Below are positions 39,122 through 47,917 of a stretch of 64,000 nt of DNA, piece after piece. Where the stretch lies: positions 1-64,000 of the forward strand of contig JAFAIM010000012.1 in the NCBI GenBank assembly GCA_019236735.1. The letters are read 5' to 3'. The DNA is from Burkholderiaceae bacterium. Its GTDB lineage: Bacteria > Pseudomonadota > Gammaproteobacteria > Burkholderiales > Burkholderiaceae_F. Every line of letters begins with the position of its first letter. Positions within the stretch are counted from its first letter, which is position 1. A model generated the notes under the pieces. That model saw nothing but the letters and a program-made list of their open reading frames with translations. It was not told the DNA's origin and made no database searches. Made by a program: the position numbers and the translations under genes.

Positions 39122-40351
39122 TTACGCAGGGGCGGGATCGACAACCGTCATCGTGCCTCCGCGTTTTTCGGGGCTGAAGCGGATGAAGATCGCGACGCAC
39201 ACCGCAACGACGGCGACGACCAGCGCGAGTGCGTAGCTGTAGTCGTTGCCCCGGCTTTCGGCCAGCCATGCCTGAAACGGTCCGTTGTACGAAGCGAGGA
39301 AGTTTCCGATCTGATAGACGAATCCGGGCAGCGTGGCCCGCACCGCACCCGGCACGATCTCGTTCAGGTGCGCCGGAATCACCCCCCACGCGCCCTGCAC
39401 CGAGATTTGCATGATGAAGGCCCCAACGGCGAGCGCGACCGGGGTCGATCCATACGCCCACAGCGGGATTGCCGGCAGCGCGATCAGCGACGCGATCGTG
39501 ATCGCATTCAAGCGCCCGATTTTCTCCGACAGGCGCCCGAAGTACAGCCCGCCCGCGATCGCTCCCAGATTGGCGACGATCGACACCAGGCCCACGGTGT
39601 GGTGATCGAACCCGTGCTGCTTCTCCAGGAACGTCGGGTACAGGTCCTGAGTGCCGTGGCTGAACAGGTTGAAGAACATCATCAGCACGATCGCATACAG
39701 CGACACGCGCCAGTTGGCAGCGAGCGTGGCGAAGAATCCGGGCTTCGGCACGTTGCGGCTCTCCGTGAATGCGGGCGACTCCGGAACGTGCGCGCGGATA
39801 AAAAGCACCAGCAGCGCCGGCACCAGGCTGAACAGGAACATCGCCCGCCAACCGAACGTGATGCCGAAGAAGCTCTCGCCGTAGAAGACCCCGAAAACGA
39901 TCGACGCAAGCAGGTAACCGGTCGGGTATCCGCATTGCAGCAGCCCCGAGACGAAACCGCGCGAAGCGGGCGGAATCGATTCCATCGTCAGCGACGAGCC
40001 CAGACCCCATTCGCCGCCCATCGCGATGCCGAACAGCGCGCGCAGCACCAGAAACACCGACAAACTGGGCGCCAGCGCAGCGGACGCGCCGAGCACCGAG
40101 TAGCACACGATGTCGAGCATCAGGACCGGCTTGCGGCCAAAGCGGTCACCCAGGCGGCCGAAGACGAAGGCGCCGATGAAGCGCATCGCCAGCGTCAGGA
40201 AGATCGCGTAGGCGACCTCGTGCACCGCGACGCCGAACTCCTTGGCGATGGCCGACAGCGTGAATACCAGGATGAAGAAGTCGAACGCGTCGAGCGCCCA
40301 CCCGAGGAAGGCCGCGAGGACGACCTTCTTCTGCTGGCCAGTCAGCTGCAT
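39122..40351 (-). CDS. MFS transporter (carboxylate-permease-like)
   Basis: LGWALDAFDFFILVFTLSAIAKEF...GRLGDRFGRKPVLMLDI...GIAMGGEWGLGSSLTMESIP. Confidence 0.92.
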   Translation of the reverse strand: MQLTGQQKKVVLAAFLGWALDAFDFFILVFTLSAIAKEFGVAVHEVAYAIFLTLAMRFIGAFVFGRLGDRFGRKPVLMLDIVCYSVLGASAALAPSLSVFLVLRALFGIAMGGEWGLGSSLTMESIPPASRGFVSGLLQCGYPTGYLLASIVFGVFYGESFFGITFGWRAMFLFSLVPALLVLFIRAHVPESPAFTESRNVPKPGFFATLAANWRVSLYAIVLMMFFNLFSHGTQDLYPTFLEKQHGFDHHTVGLVSIVANLGAIAGGLYFGRLSEKIGRLNAITIASLIALPAIPLWAYGSTPVALAVGAFIMQISVQGAWGVIPAHLNEIVPGAVRATLPGFVYQIGNFLASYNGPFQAWLAESRGNDYSYALALVVAVVAVCVAIFIRFSPEKRGGTMTVVDPAPA

Positions 40352-40442
40352 CGCCCCTCCCCCTGCCTTACGGCAGTTGCTTTAGGCTGCGAAGCATACT
40401 CGACCGCCATAGAATCCAACGAACTCGTCGAGGAGCGTCCGG

Positions 40443-41249
40443 ATGCGAAGCACAGCTTTTCTTCCCACAATGCTGGTGGGCGCATGTTCGGTTTTTTCCG
40501 CGCTTCCCCTTTCTGCAGCAGCGCAGCCGGGCGCAAGCAGCGCTGCCACCACCGCGATCGACTCGGCAGTGTCCGACCCGGCGCGGCCCGAGACAGATCG
40601 CGCGCGCGATGCGGACCGCAAGCCGGCGCAGTGTCTCGCCTTCGCCGGAGTAAAGAGCGGCGATCGCGTGCTCGAGCTGCTGCCGGGCGCCGGCTATTTC
40701 ACGCGGATCTTTAGCGCTGCAGTCGGCCCATCCGGCCGGGTAACCGCACTCGTGCCGCCGAAATCCGCAACCGCCGCGGCGGACGCACCCGAACCTGCGG
40801 CGCGGGTGCGCGCGATCGCCGCGGACTCGCACTATGCAAATGTGGGCGTGGTCGTGCAGTCGGTGAAGGAGCCGAGCCTGCCGCACCCGGTCGATCTGGT
40901 GTGGACATCGCTGAATTATCACGACCTGCACAACGTTTCGGGCTTGGACATCGCCGTCTTCAACAAGGCGGTCTTCGATTCGCTCGTGCCGGGTGGAATC
41001 TACGTCGTGCTCGATCACGCCGCCGAGGCCGGATCGGGAGCACGTGACACGAATACGCTGCACCGGATCGATCCGGAGCTCGTTCGCAAGGAAGTGCTAG
41101 CCGCCGGTTTCGAATTCGCCGGCGAAAGCGAGCTGCTGCGGAACTCGGCCGACGCCCACACGTTGAAGGTGTTCGACGCTTCGATCCGAGGAAAGACCGA
41201 CCAGTTTCTGTTCAAGTTCCGCAAGCCGGCGGCCGGCATGTCGCGCTGA
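40443..41249 (+). CDS. Exported class-I SAM-dependent methyltransferase-like protein
   Basis: Signal peptide; VKSGDRVLELLPGAGYFTRIFSAAVGPSGRVTAL; VPGGIYVVLDHAAEAGSG. Confidence 0.85.
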   Translation: MRSTAFLPTMLVGACSVFSALPLSAAAQPGASSAATTAIDSAVSDPARPETDRARDADRKPAQCLAFAGVKSGDRVLELLPGAGYFTRIFSAAVGPSGRVTALVPPKSATAAADAPEPAARVRAIAADSHYANVGVVVQSVKEPSLPHPVDLVWTSLNYHDLHNVSGLDIAVFNKAVFDSLVPGGIYVVLDHAAEAGSGARDTNTLHRIDPELVRKEVLAAGFEFAGESELLRNSADAHTLKVFDASIRGKTDQFLFKFRKPAAGMSR

Positions 41250-41293
41250 ACCGAGCGTAACGAACCGATCGCGACAGCCAAGGGATCGGCAGC

Positions 41294-42148
41294 TTGCCGA
41301 TGGACCACAGAAAGCAGTTCGCCGTCAGGCCCGGTTCAACGGTCCGGCTTGCGCGGATCGATCCGGAATCGGCGGGAAGTTTTGCCTCCCGTGAGTCGGC
41401 TGCGCACGAAACGCGCAAGCAGATGGAGCGGATGGATCGGCTTCAGTACCTGCTCTATGCGGACGCGAGCCAGGCGCTGTTGATCGTTCTGCAGGCGCTC
41501 GACGCCGGCGGCAAAGACGGCACGATCCGGCACATTTTCTCGGGAATGGACCCGCAGGGTATTGCGGTGTTTCCGTTCAAGGAACCCAACAAGGTCGAGG
41601 CCGCGCACGATTTCACCTGGCGCGCGCACCTGCATGCACCGGCCCGCGGCCAGGTCGTGATCTACAACCGCTCACACTACGAAGATGTGCTGGTGACGCG
41701 CGTGCACAAGCTCGTACCGCGTCGTGTGTGGTCGCAGCGCTATGAGCTGATCAACAACTACGAGAGGATTTTGGCCGCGGAGGGCACGCGAATCCTCAAG
41801 TTCTACCTGCATATCAGTCCCGAGGAGCAGCTCGAACGGTTCAAAAAGCGCCTCGACGACCCGACGCGGCACTGGAAGATCACCGAAGCCGATTACACCG
41901 AACGCGAGCGTTGGCCGCAGTACATCCAGGCCTACGAAGATGCGATCGAACGCACCAGCACTACCTGGGCGCCGTGGTACGTGATCCCGGCCAACCGCAA
42001 GTGGTTTCGCGACCTGGCGGTATCGACGATCGTGGCCGATACGCTGGACGACATGGATCTGAAGTTCCCGCCAGCGCAAGTGAATTTGGACGAGATTCGT
42101 CGCAGGTACCACGCCGCGACGCGGCGAGCGGCGCGCAACGCGACGTAA
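41294..42148 (+). CDS. Polyphosphate kinase 2 family protein
   Basis: LLIVLQALDAGGKDGTIRHIFSGMDPQGIAVFPFKEPNKVEAAHDFTWRAHLHAPARGQVVIYNRSHYEDVLVTRVH. Confidence 0.95.
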   Translation: MPMDHRKQFAVRPGSTVRLARIDPESAGSFASRESAAHETRKQMERMDRLQYLLYADASQALLIVLQALDAGGKDGTIRHIFSGMDPQGIAVFPFKEPNKVEAAHDFTWRAHLHAPARGQVVIYNRSHYEDVLVTRVHKLVPRRVWSQRYELINNYERILAAEGTRILKFYLHISPEEQLERFKKRLDDPTRHWKITEADYTERERWPQYIQAYEDAIERTSTTWAPWYVIPANRKWFRDLAVSTIVADTLDDMDLKFPPAQVNLDEIRRRYHAATRRAARNAT

Positions 42149-42149
42149 G

Positions 42150-42932
42150 CTACGCCAGCACCGATTCGTCCAGCGAGATCACCGTATTGCCTTCGCTCCA
42201 GGGCGCATCGCGGTAATCGAACCGCTTTTCAATGCGTGGCTTGACCACCTGAAAGAACGGCGAGATATCGAAGTCGCGCGGCACGTACAGGCTGTAATGG
42301 CGAATGCGCCACAGTTCGCGCACCAGGTCCGCGCGGCTCGGATTGCCGTCGTTCTTGCGCGAGATGATCGGCAAGATGGGGTAGCGCACCGCGCCGAACG
42401 CTTGCGCGATCAGCGTCGAACAGATCGCGCGAGTCGGATCTGCACTGCCGCAGGAGATCAGCCTGCGCCGCAGGCGCGCGGGCATCGGAACAGGCAACAG
42501 ATAGCGCGCCAGGTCGAAGACGTGCTTCAGGTCGTACCGATGCCCGAGACGCTCGATCAGGAATTCGATCAGCCGTTCCCGGTCCGTCGACGTCAGGTTC
42601 ACTGGACGGCAGATCCGAACGCGAAAGGCGCTGTAGCACGAAAGAGGCACGGCGCGTACGCCTTCGAGCACATCGGCTTCGATCAGCGTAGCCGGTTCGC
42701 CGTCTACGCACGGCAGTTCCGGTCGCGCGCCGACATAAACCGCAGCGTGCGACCACATCGATTGCGTCAGATACTTGATGGCGCCGGCGATCCGGGTGTT
42801 GCCTTCGACCAGCAGGACGTCTCCCGGCTCGAGCGTCTCGGCGACCAGCAACGCGTCATTGCCTCCGCCGCCGGCCTTGCCAATCGGCTTTGAGAGATAG
42901 CCGGCGATCGCACGTCCGACTGGCTCGAACAC
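42150..42932 (-). CDS. YiiX/YebB-like NlpC/P60-fold hydrolase
   Basis: LEPGDVLLVEGNTRIAGAIKYLTQSMWSHAAVYVG...CSTLIAQAF. Confidence 0.75.
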   Translation of the reverse strand: MFEPVGRAIAGYLSKPIGKAGGGGNDALLVAETLEPGDVLLVEGNTRIAGAIKYLTQSMWSHAAVYVGARPELPCVDGEPATLIEADVLEGVRAVPLSCYSAFRVRICRPVNLTSTDRERLIEFLIERLGHRYDLKHVFDLARYLLPVPMPARLRRRLISCGSADPTRAICSTLIAQAFGAVRYPILPIISRKNDGNPSRADLVRELWRIRHYSLYVPRDFDISPFFQVVKPRIEKRFDYRDAPWSEGNTVISLDESVLA

Positions 42933-43185
42933 GACTTGCCTCTACGGATTCGGCATGTGTCACTACACTACCTTGAATACGGTAGAGCAATTGCCTTACA
43001 ATTAGCCAAAAGTAGTACTTTTCTTATTAAAGAACGCAGGAATGGGATCACGCACTACTTGTTTACCCCATTAAGTCATTACTGTTGTCACGGTTAAAGC
43101 TCCCTCAGGAGCGCCGCTACCAGCCACTACGATGTGGCTGGCCCCGTGCGCGACCTGAGCACCCCTCGATAACAAGGATCCAGCG

Positions 43186-44280
43186 ATGACGACTTCCGGC
43201 CAGCGCCTGATTTCCCTAGCGAGCGACACCGAAACCCGGCCCACGCAGAGCATGCGGGAGGCGATCGCGCGCGCGGAGGTCGGCGACGAGCAGCGGGGCG
43301 AGGACCCGACCGTCAACCGTTTGCAGGAGCGGGTGGCGCAGCTACTCGGCAAGGAGGCGGCGCTGTGGCTCCCTGGCGGCACCATGTGCAATATCGTGGC
43401 AGTGAAGGTTCACACTCGACCGGCAGACGCAATCGTCGCGGACGGCATGTCGCACGTGATTCGGGCCGAAACGGGCGGTGCGGCCTTCATTTCCGGCGTC
43501 ATGGTCGAACCGATCGATACGCCGCGGGGCATCTTCACGCCCGAACAATTGGCTCGCGCGCTCGATCGGCTGAAGACCGCGCCGGAGCTTTACGCGCCGC
43601 AGGCGCGCTTGGTGTGCGTGGAGCAAACGCACAATTTTGGCGGTGGCGCCGTATGGTCGCTCGCCGAGCTGGGTGCGGTCAGCAAGCTGGCCAGAGACAA
43701 GGGGCTTGCGCTGCACATGGACGGTGCGCGGCTGATGAACGCTTGCGTAGCCAGCGGCGTGCCGGCATCGAGCTTCGGCGCGCTAGTAGACAGCGTCTGG
43801 ATCGACTTCACCAAGGGCTTGGGCGCCCCCATTGGCGCGGTGCTCGCCGGCAGCCGCGGCTTCATTGCCGATGCCCGGCGTACCAAGCACGTAATGGGTG
43901 GAGCGATGCGCCAAGCCGGCATCGCCGCTGCCGGTTGTCTGTATGCGCTCGACCACCATGTCGAGCGCTTGGCGCAGGACCATGCAAACGCGCAACGGCT
44001 CGCCCACGCTTTGACGCAGATCGCGGGCATCACCGTGAGAACTCCGAAGCCCGAGTCGAACATCGTGTTCTTCGACGCGAGCCCGACGGGCGTGTCGAAC
44101 GCTGCGTTCCTGGAGGCGCTATCGGCGCGCGGTATCCGGATGGTCCAGGTACGCGGCGAGATCCGGGCTGTGACACACCTGGATGTGAGCGAAAAGGATG
44201 TCGAGGCGGCGATTCGCGCGATCGAGGACGTAGCCGCTACCAGCCGAACGTCCGGCCGAACGGCTGGCGCGCGGTCCTGA
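43186..44280 (+). CDS. Threonine-aldolase-family PLP enzyme
   Basis: LASDTETRPTQSMREAIARAEVGDEQRGEDPTVNRLQERVAQLLGKEAALWLPGGTMCN...DSVWIDFTKGLGAPIGAVLAG (PLP Lys). Confidence 0.93.
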   Translation: MTTSGQRLISLASDTETRPTQSMREAIARAEVGDEQRGEDPTVNRLQERVAQLLGKEAALWLPGGTMCNIVAVKVHTRPADAIVADGMSHVIRAETGGAAFISGVMVEPIDTPRGIFTPEQLARALDRLKTAPELYAPQARLVCVEQTHNFGGGAVWSLAELGAVSKLARDKGLALHMDGARLMNACVASGVPASSFGALVDSVWIDFTKGLGAPIGAVLAGSRGFIADARRTKHVMGGAMRQAGIAAAGCLYALDHHVERLAQDHANAQRLAHALTQIAGITVRTPKPESNIVFFDASPTGVSNAAFLEALSARGIRMVQVRGEIRAVTHLDVSEKDVEAAIRAIEDVAATSRTSGRTAGARS

Positions 44281-44384
44281 TCGCCACTGATCCTGTCACC
44301 GCTCGCCGATCGCCGGCGGCCCGGCGATGCCGGGCCGCTCTTCTGCAAGAAAAACGCGCGGGACTTACTACCCGCCGCTTTGGA

Positions 44385-44960
44385 TCAATTGACCTTCTGA
44401 CCGACCACCGTCACGCGTTGTGGGCGCTCCGCGTTCCACTTCTGCCATCCGGCTAGTTTGTCGGAGAGGGACTTATTTGTTTCTTTAAGCTGTTGATTTT
44501 CTCGTCCAAGGTCTTGAGCGATGCCGGTAACTTCTCCGATGCTGTCGAAGACTCCGTCGAGGGCTTGGGAGATTCCAGTAATTCTTGAGGTACAGGCTTC
44601 TCCGGAGGCTCTGGCGGCGGACAGGTCGGTTTCGAGAACATGGCGCACCCCGGCAGCACGGTGAGTAGCAGCAGCCAGACTCTTATCCTTTGCCTCAATA
44701 GCCTTTTCATGATCTTCGCGCTCCTTCGCCATTGTTTCGATCAACGCCTGCTTTTCTTGCTCAGCCCTGTCCGCCGCCCGCTTCAGGTCTTGCTTCGTCT
44801 GCTGTTCCTGAGCGAGTTTGGCGTTGGCGGCTGTTCGCGCGGCGAGCTGCGACTCCAATAGCAAGCCCGCGAGGAACGCCACTACAGCGACCCCCAGGTA
44901 CGCGAAGATCGTCACCGCCTGGTTCTTCGGTGGTTCACGCATCGACCCTTCGGTACTCAT
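44385..44960 (-). CDS. Rz-like inner-membrane spanin (i-spanin) candidate
   Basis: Single N-terminal TM (VTIFAYLGVAVVAFLAGLLLESQL) then an uninterrupted charged helical/coiled-coil periplasmic domain; fully contains an out-of-frame lipoprotein ORF. Confidence 0.7.
   Translation of the reverse strand: MSTEGSMREPPKNQAVTIFAYLGVAVVAFLAGLLLESQLAARTAANAKLAQEQQTKQDLKRAADRAEQEKQALIETMAKEREDHEKAIEAKDKSLAAATHRAAGVRHVLETDLSAARASGEACTSRITGISQALDGVFDSIGEVTGIAQDLGRENQQLKETNKSLSDKLAGWQKWNAERPQRVTVVGQKVN
44453..44710 (-). CDS. Rz1-like outer-membrane spanin (o-spanin) lipoprotein candidate, nested in the Rz-like gene
   Basis: MKRLLRQRIRVWLLLLTVLPGCAMFSKPTCPPPEPPEKPVPQELLESPKPSTESST...: lipobox LPGC, Pro-rich mature region, alternate frame entirely inside 44385-44960 on the same strand. 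Confidence 0.7.
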   Translation of the reverse strand: MKRLLRQRIRVWLLLLTVLPGCAMFSKPTCPPPEPPEKPVPQELLESPKPSTESSTASEKLPASLKTLDEKINSLKKQISPSPTN

Positions 44961-45093
44961 CCGTGTTTCCTCCCATCAATGAGGGTTCGGTTGGCACATT
45001 TGTACAGGACTTCGTCGGGTGCGTGATGCCGGGACGGGGCCAGCCGTTCGGATGTAGCGGCGCGAGCACACCCGCACCACAGCAGGCCCGCGC

Positions 45094-45810
45094 CTACTGC
45101 ACCTGGGCCGAACCGAAGTAGTAGTTGAACTCGCTGCGCAGCGCCGCCAGCTTCGGATCGGCGGCCGCATCTTTCAGGAACAGATCGACGGTCGACCGCG
45201 CCCATTTGATGCCGTCTTCGCCGAGACCATAGGTCTTGTCTTGCGTCCAGATGTTGCGGACTCGCGTGAGCGACGTGCTGTACGTATGGGACGTCACCGG
45301 CACGCCGTTGACCAATACTTCGTAGACGATGGAATGGTTGCCGCTGGATACCTGCGGAATCAGACCCAGCGTCACTCCGGCCAAGAAACCGGTTGCGGTG
45401 GCCGCGCCGCGGTCGATCCGGTATGTGTGGTACACGCGCAACTCGATCGGGCTGCCGATTGCTTCGCGGCTGAGCTTGTCGAACTGCGGTGCGTGGTGGA
45501 TCGAGTCGAATAGGTCGTTGGTGACCGAGTCGGAGTTGTAGCGCAGCGCAGGCAGAGCCACATCTTGCGCAGCCGTGGCTGGCGGCGCTGCGGCTGCCGG
45601 CTGTGCGGCGCCTGCAGGCGGCACCGGAGCCGATGCGGGCTGTTCGGCGGCCGCAGGCGGCACCGGAGCCGATGCCGGTTGTTCGGCCGCCGCGGGTGGC
45701 GTCGCCGGGCTGCCGCTTTCGCCGCTGCCACCTTTCGTATCGTCGGCAAAGCAGGCGGTCGACCACAGAAGCGCGCCGGTCAGCAGCAAGAGCCTGCTCG
45801 ACCTACTCAT
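45094..45810 (-). CDS. Secreted Pro/Ala-repeat protein of unknown function
   Basis: MSRSSRLLLLTGALLWSTACFADD... with PPAAAEQPASAPV duplicated; start overlaps the stop of the upstream protease. Confidence 0.75.
   Translation of the reverse strand: MSRSSRLLLLTGALLWSTACFADDTKGGSGESGSPATPPAAAEQPASAPVPPAAAEQPASAPVPPAGAAQPAAAAPPATAAQDVALPALRYNSDSVTNDLFDSIHHAPQFDKLSREAIGSPIELRVYHTYRIDRGAATATGFLAGVTLGLIPQVSSGNHSIVYEVLVNGVPVTSHTYSTSLTRVRNIWTQDKTYGLGEDGIKWARSTVDLFLKDAAADPKLAALRSEFNYYFGSAQVQ
45613..45690. repeat. Near-perfect 39-bp tandem duplication
   Basis: gcaggcggcaccggagccgatgc..gttcggc.gcc repeated twice, encoding PPAAAEQPASAPV twice. Confidence 0.8.
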
Positions 45811-46981
45811 AGCAGCGGACGCTGACAACAGCTCCGAGGGCCGCTTGGTTGGCCGTGTGGATGTCGCCATGCGGGTTCTCCTCGACGCTATTAAATTGCA
45901 GGTTGTTCTTCTGCAAGAACTTGACCGCGTAGCGGGAGTCGAGCGCAAAGTTGACGTTCTGCGGAATCACGCCCTGCTTCGCGAGCGCGGCCGCGCTCAA
46001 CGTTCCCACAGTGATCCCGAGCACTTCTCCGCCGTCGGACACGACCGGTCCGCCGCTGGAGCCCGGCTGCACCGGCGCCGAAAACTGGATCTGCCCCTCG
46101 GATCCGGTCAGTCCACCACGAGCGCTGATGTTTCCGCGGGTCAGATTCGGGGACTGCGAGAGGATGTCCTGCAACGGAAAGCCGACGTTGGTCACTGACT
46201 CGCCGAGCTCGAAGTTCAGGTTGCGCCGGAACGACAGGAAAGCCGGCGAGGTCGCGCCGGTATCGAGTGCCGCGACGTCGATCACGCTGCTGGTGGCAAT
46301 GACCTTCGCCGGCACCACCTTCTCATCGCGCTTGACCTCGATCTTGGCGCACTCCTGTATCACGTGCGCCGCCGTCAGCACCTGGCCGTTGCCGTTGAAG
46401 TAGAAACCGGTTCCGCTGGCCCAGGGCTTGTCCTTTTTCACCGCGAATTCGAGCGAGCGCGACTTCAGGTCCAGCGTCGCCGGGTACTTGGTCGAATCCG
46501 GACGCAGACCCCCGACCACCGCCGACATCACCTGCTGCGCAGCCTGATACGTCGCCACGTCGAGCGGACCGCCCCTTGAGAAGTCGCGAAGATCGACCGT
46601 GACGGTCTCGGTACCCTTCAGCAGCGGATCGTCGGAAGCCGCGAAGACCGCGTAGTCGAGCGTGTAGGCGACCCGTCCGGATTCGGCTTTCACCTGCGGA
46701 TGCAACGCAAGCAGCAGGCCGAACGAATCGTCGGCGCCGGCCTCGGCCATGCGGCTCTTCGAAAAATAGACCTGTCCAGCCGACAGCACGGTGTCTTCGA
46801 GCGTGCGCCCAGATTCGAACACGCCGCCGAACCCATGAAACCGCCGGACCTGTGCCGGCATGTAGATCGCCACGGAAACGTCGGCCGGCAGCTTGACATC
46901 CTTGGACTCGGCGCACGCGGCGTCGACAGCCGCTATTGCCGCCAGCAGCCCCGCCAGCCCTCGTGGCCACAGGCCGCGCAT
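45803..46981 (-). CDS. Secreted trypsin-like serine protease
   Basis: Triad regions VLTAAHVIQ, IDVAALD, VQPGSSGGPVV; MRGLWPRGLAGLLAAIAAVDAACA signal. Track ORF extends to 47026. Confidence 0.9.
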   Translation of the reverse strand: MRGLWPRGLAGLLAAIAAVDAACAESKDVKLPADVSVAIYMPAQVRRFHGFGGVFESGRTLEDTVLSAGQVYFSKSRMAEAGADDSFGLLLALHPQVKAESGRVAYTLDYAVFAASDDPLLKGTETVTVDLRDFSRGGPLDVATYQAAQQVMSAVVGGLRPDSTKYPATLDLKSRSLEFAVKKDKPWASGTGFYFNGNGQVLTAAHVIQECAKIEVKRDEKVVPAKVIATSSVIDVAALDTGATSPAFLSFRRNLNFELGESVTNVGFPLQDILSQSPNLTRGNISARGGLTGSEGQIQFSAPVQPGSSGGPVVSDGGEVLGITVGTLSAAALAKQGVIPQNVNFALDSRYAVKFLQKNNLQFNSVEENPHGDIHTANQAALGAVVSVRCYE

Positions 46982-47096
46982 GCTTATCCGCCCCCCTCTG
47001 CGCGCCGACGTAACATGGGTTCGCATCCGCTCGGCGCCGTTGCCGCCCTTTGCAACTATAGCCGCTGCGCTCGACGCCAGAGGTCCAAGTTAGCGC

Positions 47097-47879
47097 CTAC
47101 CCACGGCGAGCCAGGAGCCCGCGGTAGGAATCTGCGACCACCCAGCCGCCGGCGGCCAGCACCCAAGAGATGACGGTCTCGCTCCATTGGAACGCGTCTT
47201 TGCTGCCCGCCGCCACGCTCGGCACCCACACGAGAAGCGTAAACATGCCCATCTGCAAGACCGAAAGTGCAGCCGCCAGCCGTGCATAGACGCCGACGAG
47301 TACCGCCGCTCCGGCAGCGATGTACGAGCAGCCGGTGAAGTACACCCAGAAAACATGCGACGGCAGCCACGCGGGCACTAGCGCGGCGGTTTGTTCGACG
47401 TATGCGAGATGGGCCAGACCGAAGGAGATCATGGCAAGGCCATAGAGAATCCTCGCAATGCGCACCCCGTTTTCACCGGTGGCGAAACCGAGGTGACGCC
47501 GGTCCCAGTCAGCGGCGAACCAGGCGTACAGCACCCATGCGCCTGCGACGATCACCGCGGTCTCGCCCCAGCTTTCCCACGAGACTGCCGAGGTGGGCGC
47601 ACGAACGACAGCGGGCAGTTTTAACAGCAGCAACCCAAGCAGCAGATAGGCCAGCAGCACGCGGGCGGCGGGAGCTGCCGCGCGCTTCCAGAGCAGGCCG
47701 ACGCCGGACGCGAGCGAGATCCATGCGCAGAGATACGACAACGCCTCGCGCGCGGGCACTGCCTTGGGTACCGCTTGCCAGATCGGGGCGAAATCGCCCT
47801 TGGCCAGGCCCAAGATGCCAAGGCCGATCATCGTCGCCGCGAAGAGGAGATGACCCAAGCTTGCGAGGCGCATTGCCAA
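47097..47879 (-). CDS. DoxX-like multispanning membrane protein
   Basis: [36 protein letters not shown]...[52 protein letters not shown]. Confidence 0.8.
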   Translation of the reverse strand: MAMRLASLGHLLFAATMIGLGILGLAKGDFAPIWQAVPKAVPAREALSYLCAWISLASGVGLLWKRAAAPAARVLLAYLLLGLLLLKLPAVVRAPTSAVSWESWGETAVIVAGAWVLYAWFAADWDRRHLGFATGENGVRIARILYGLAMISFGLAHLAYVEQTAALVPAWLPSHVFWVYFTGCSYIAAGAAVLVGVYARLAAALSVLQMGMFTLLVWVPSVAAGSKDAFQWSETVISWVLAAGGWVVADSYRGLLARRG

Positions 47880-47917
47880 CGGGACGCCAACCGCTCGCTC
47901 GACCGGCTACCGCGTGT

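Noticed and set aside
39038-40714. 558-aa plus ORF antisense to the MFS gene
   Set aside because: Highly charged shadow with no domain; the opposite strand encodes a clear MFS transporter.
43071-43391. 106-aa minus ORF in the threonine-aldolase leader
   Set aside because: Overlaps the enzyme start antisense and has no domain; leader structure explains the region better.
44300-47100. Full prophage remnant around the spanin-like genes
   Set aside because: Apart from the nested pair, neighbours are exported host-type proteins; no integrase, capsid, tail, holin or endolysin was found.
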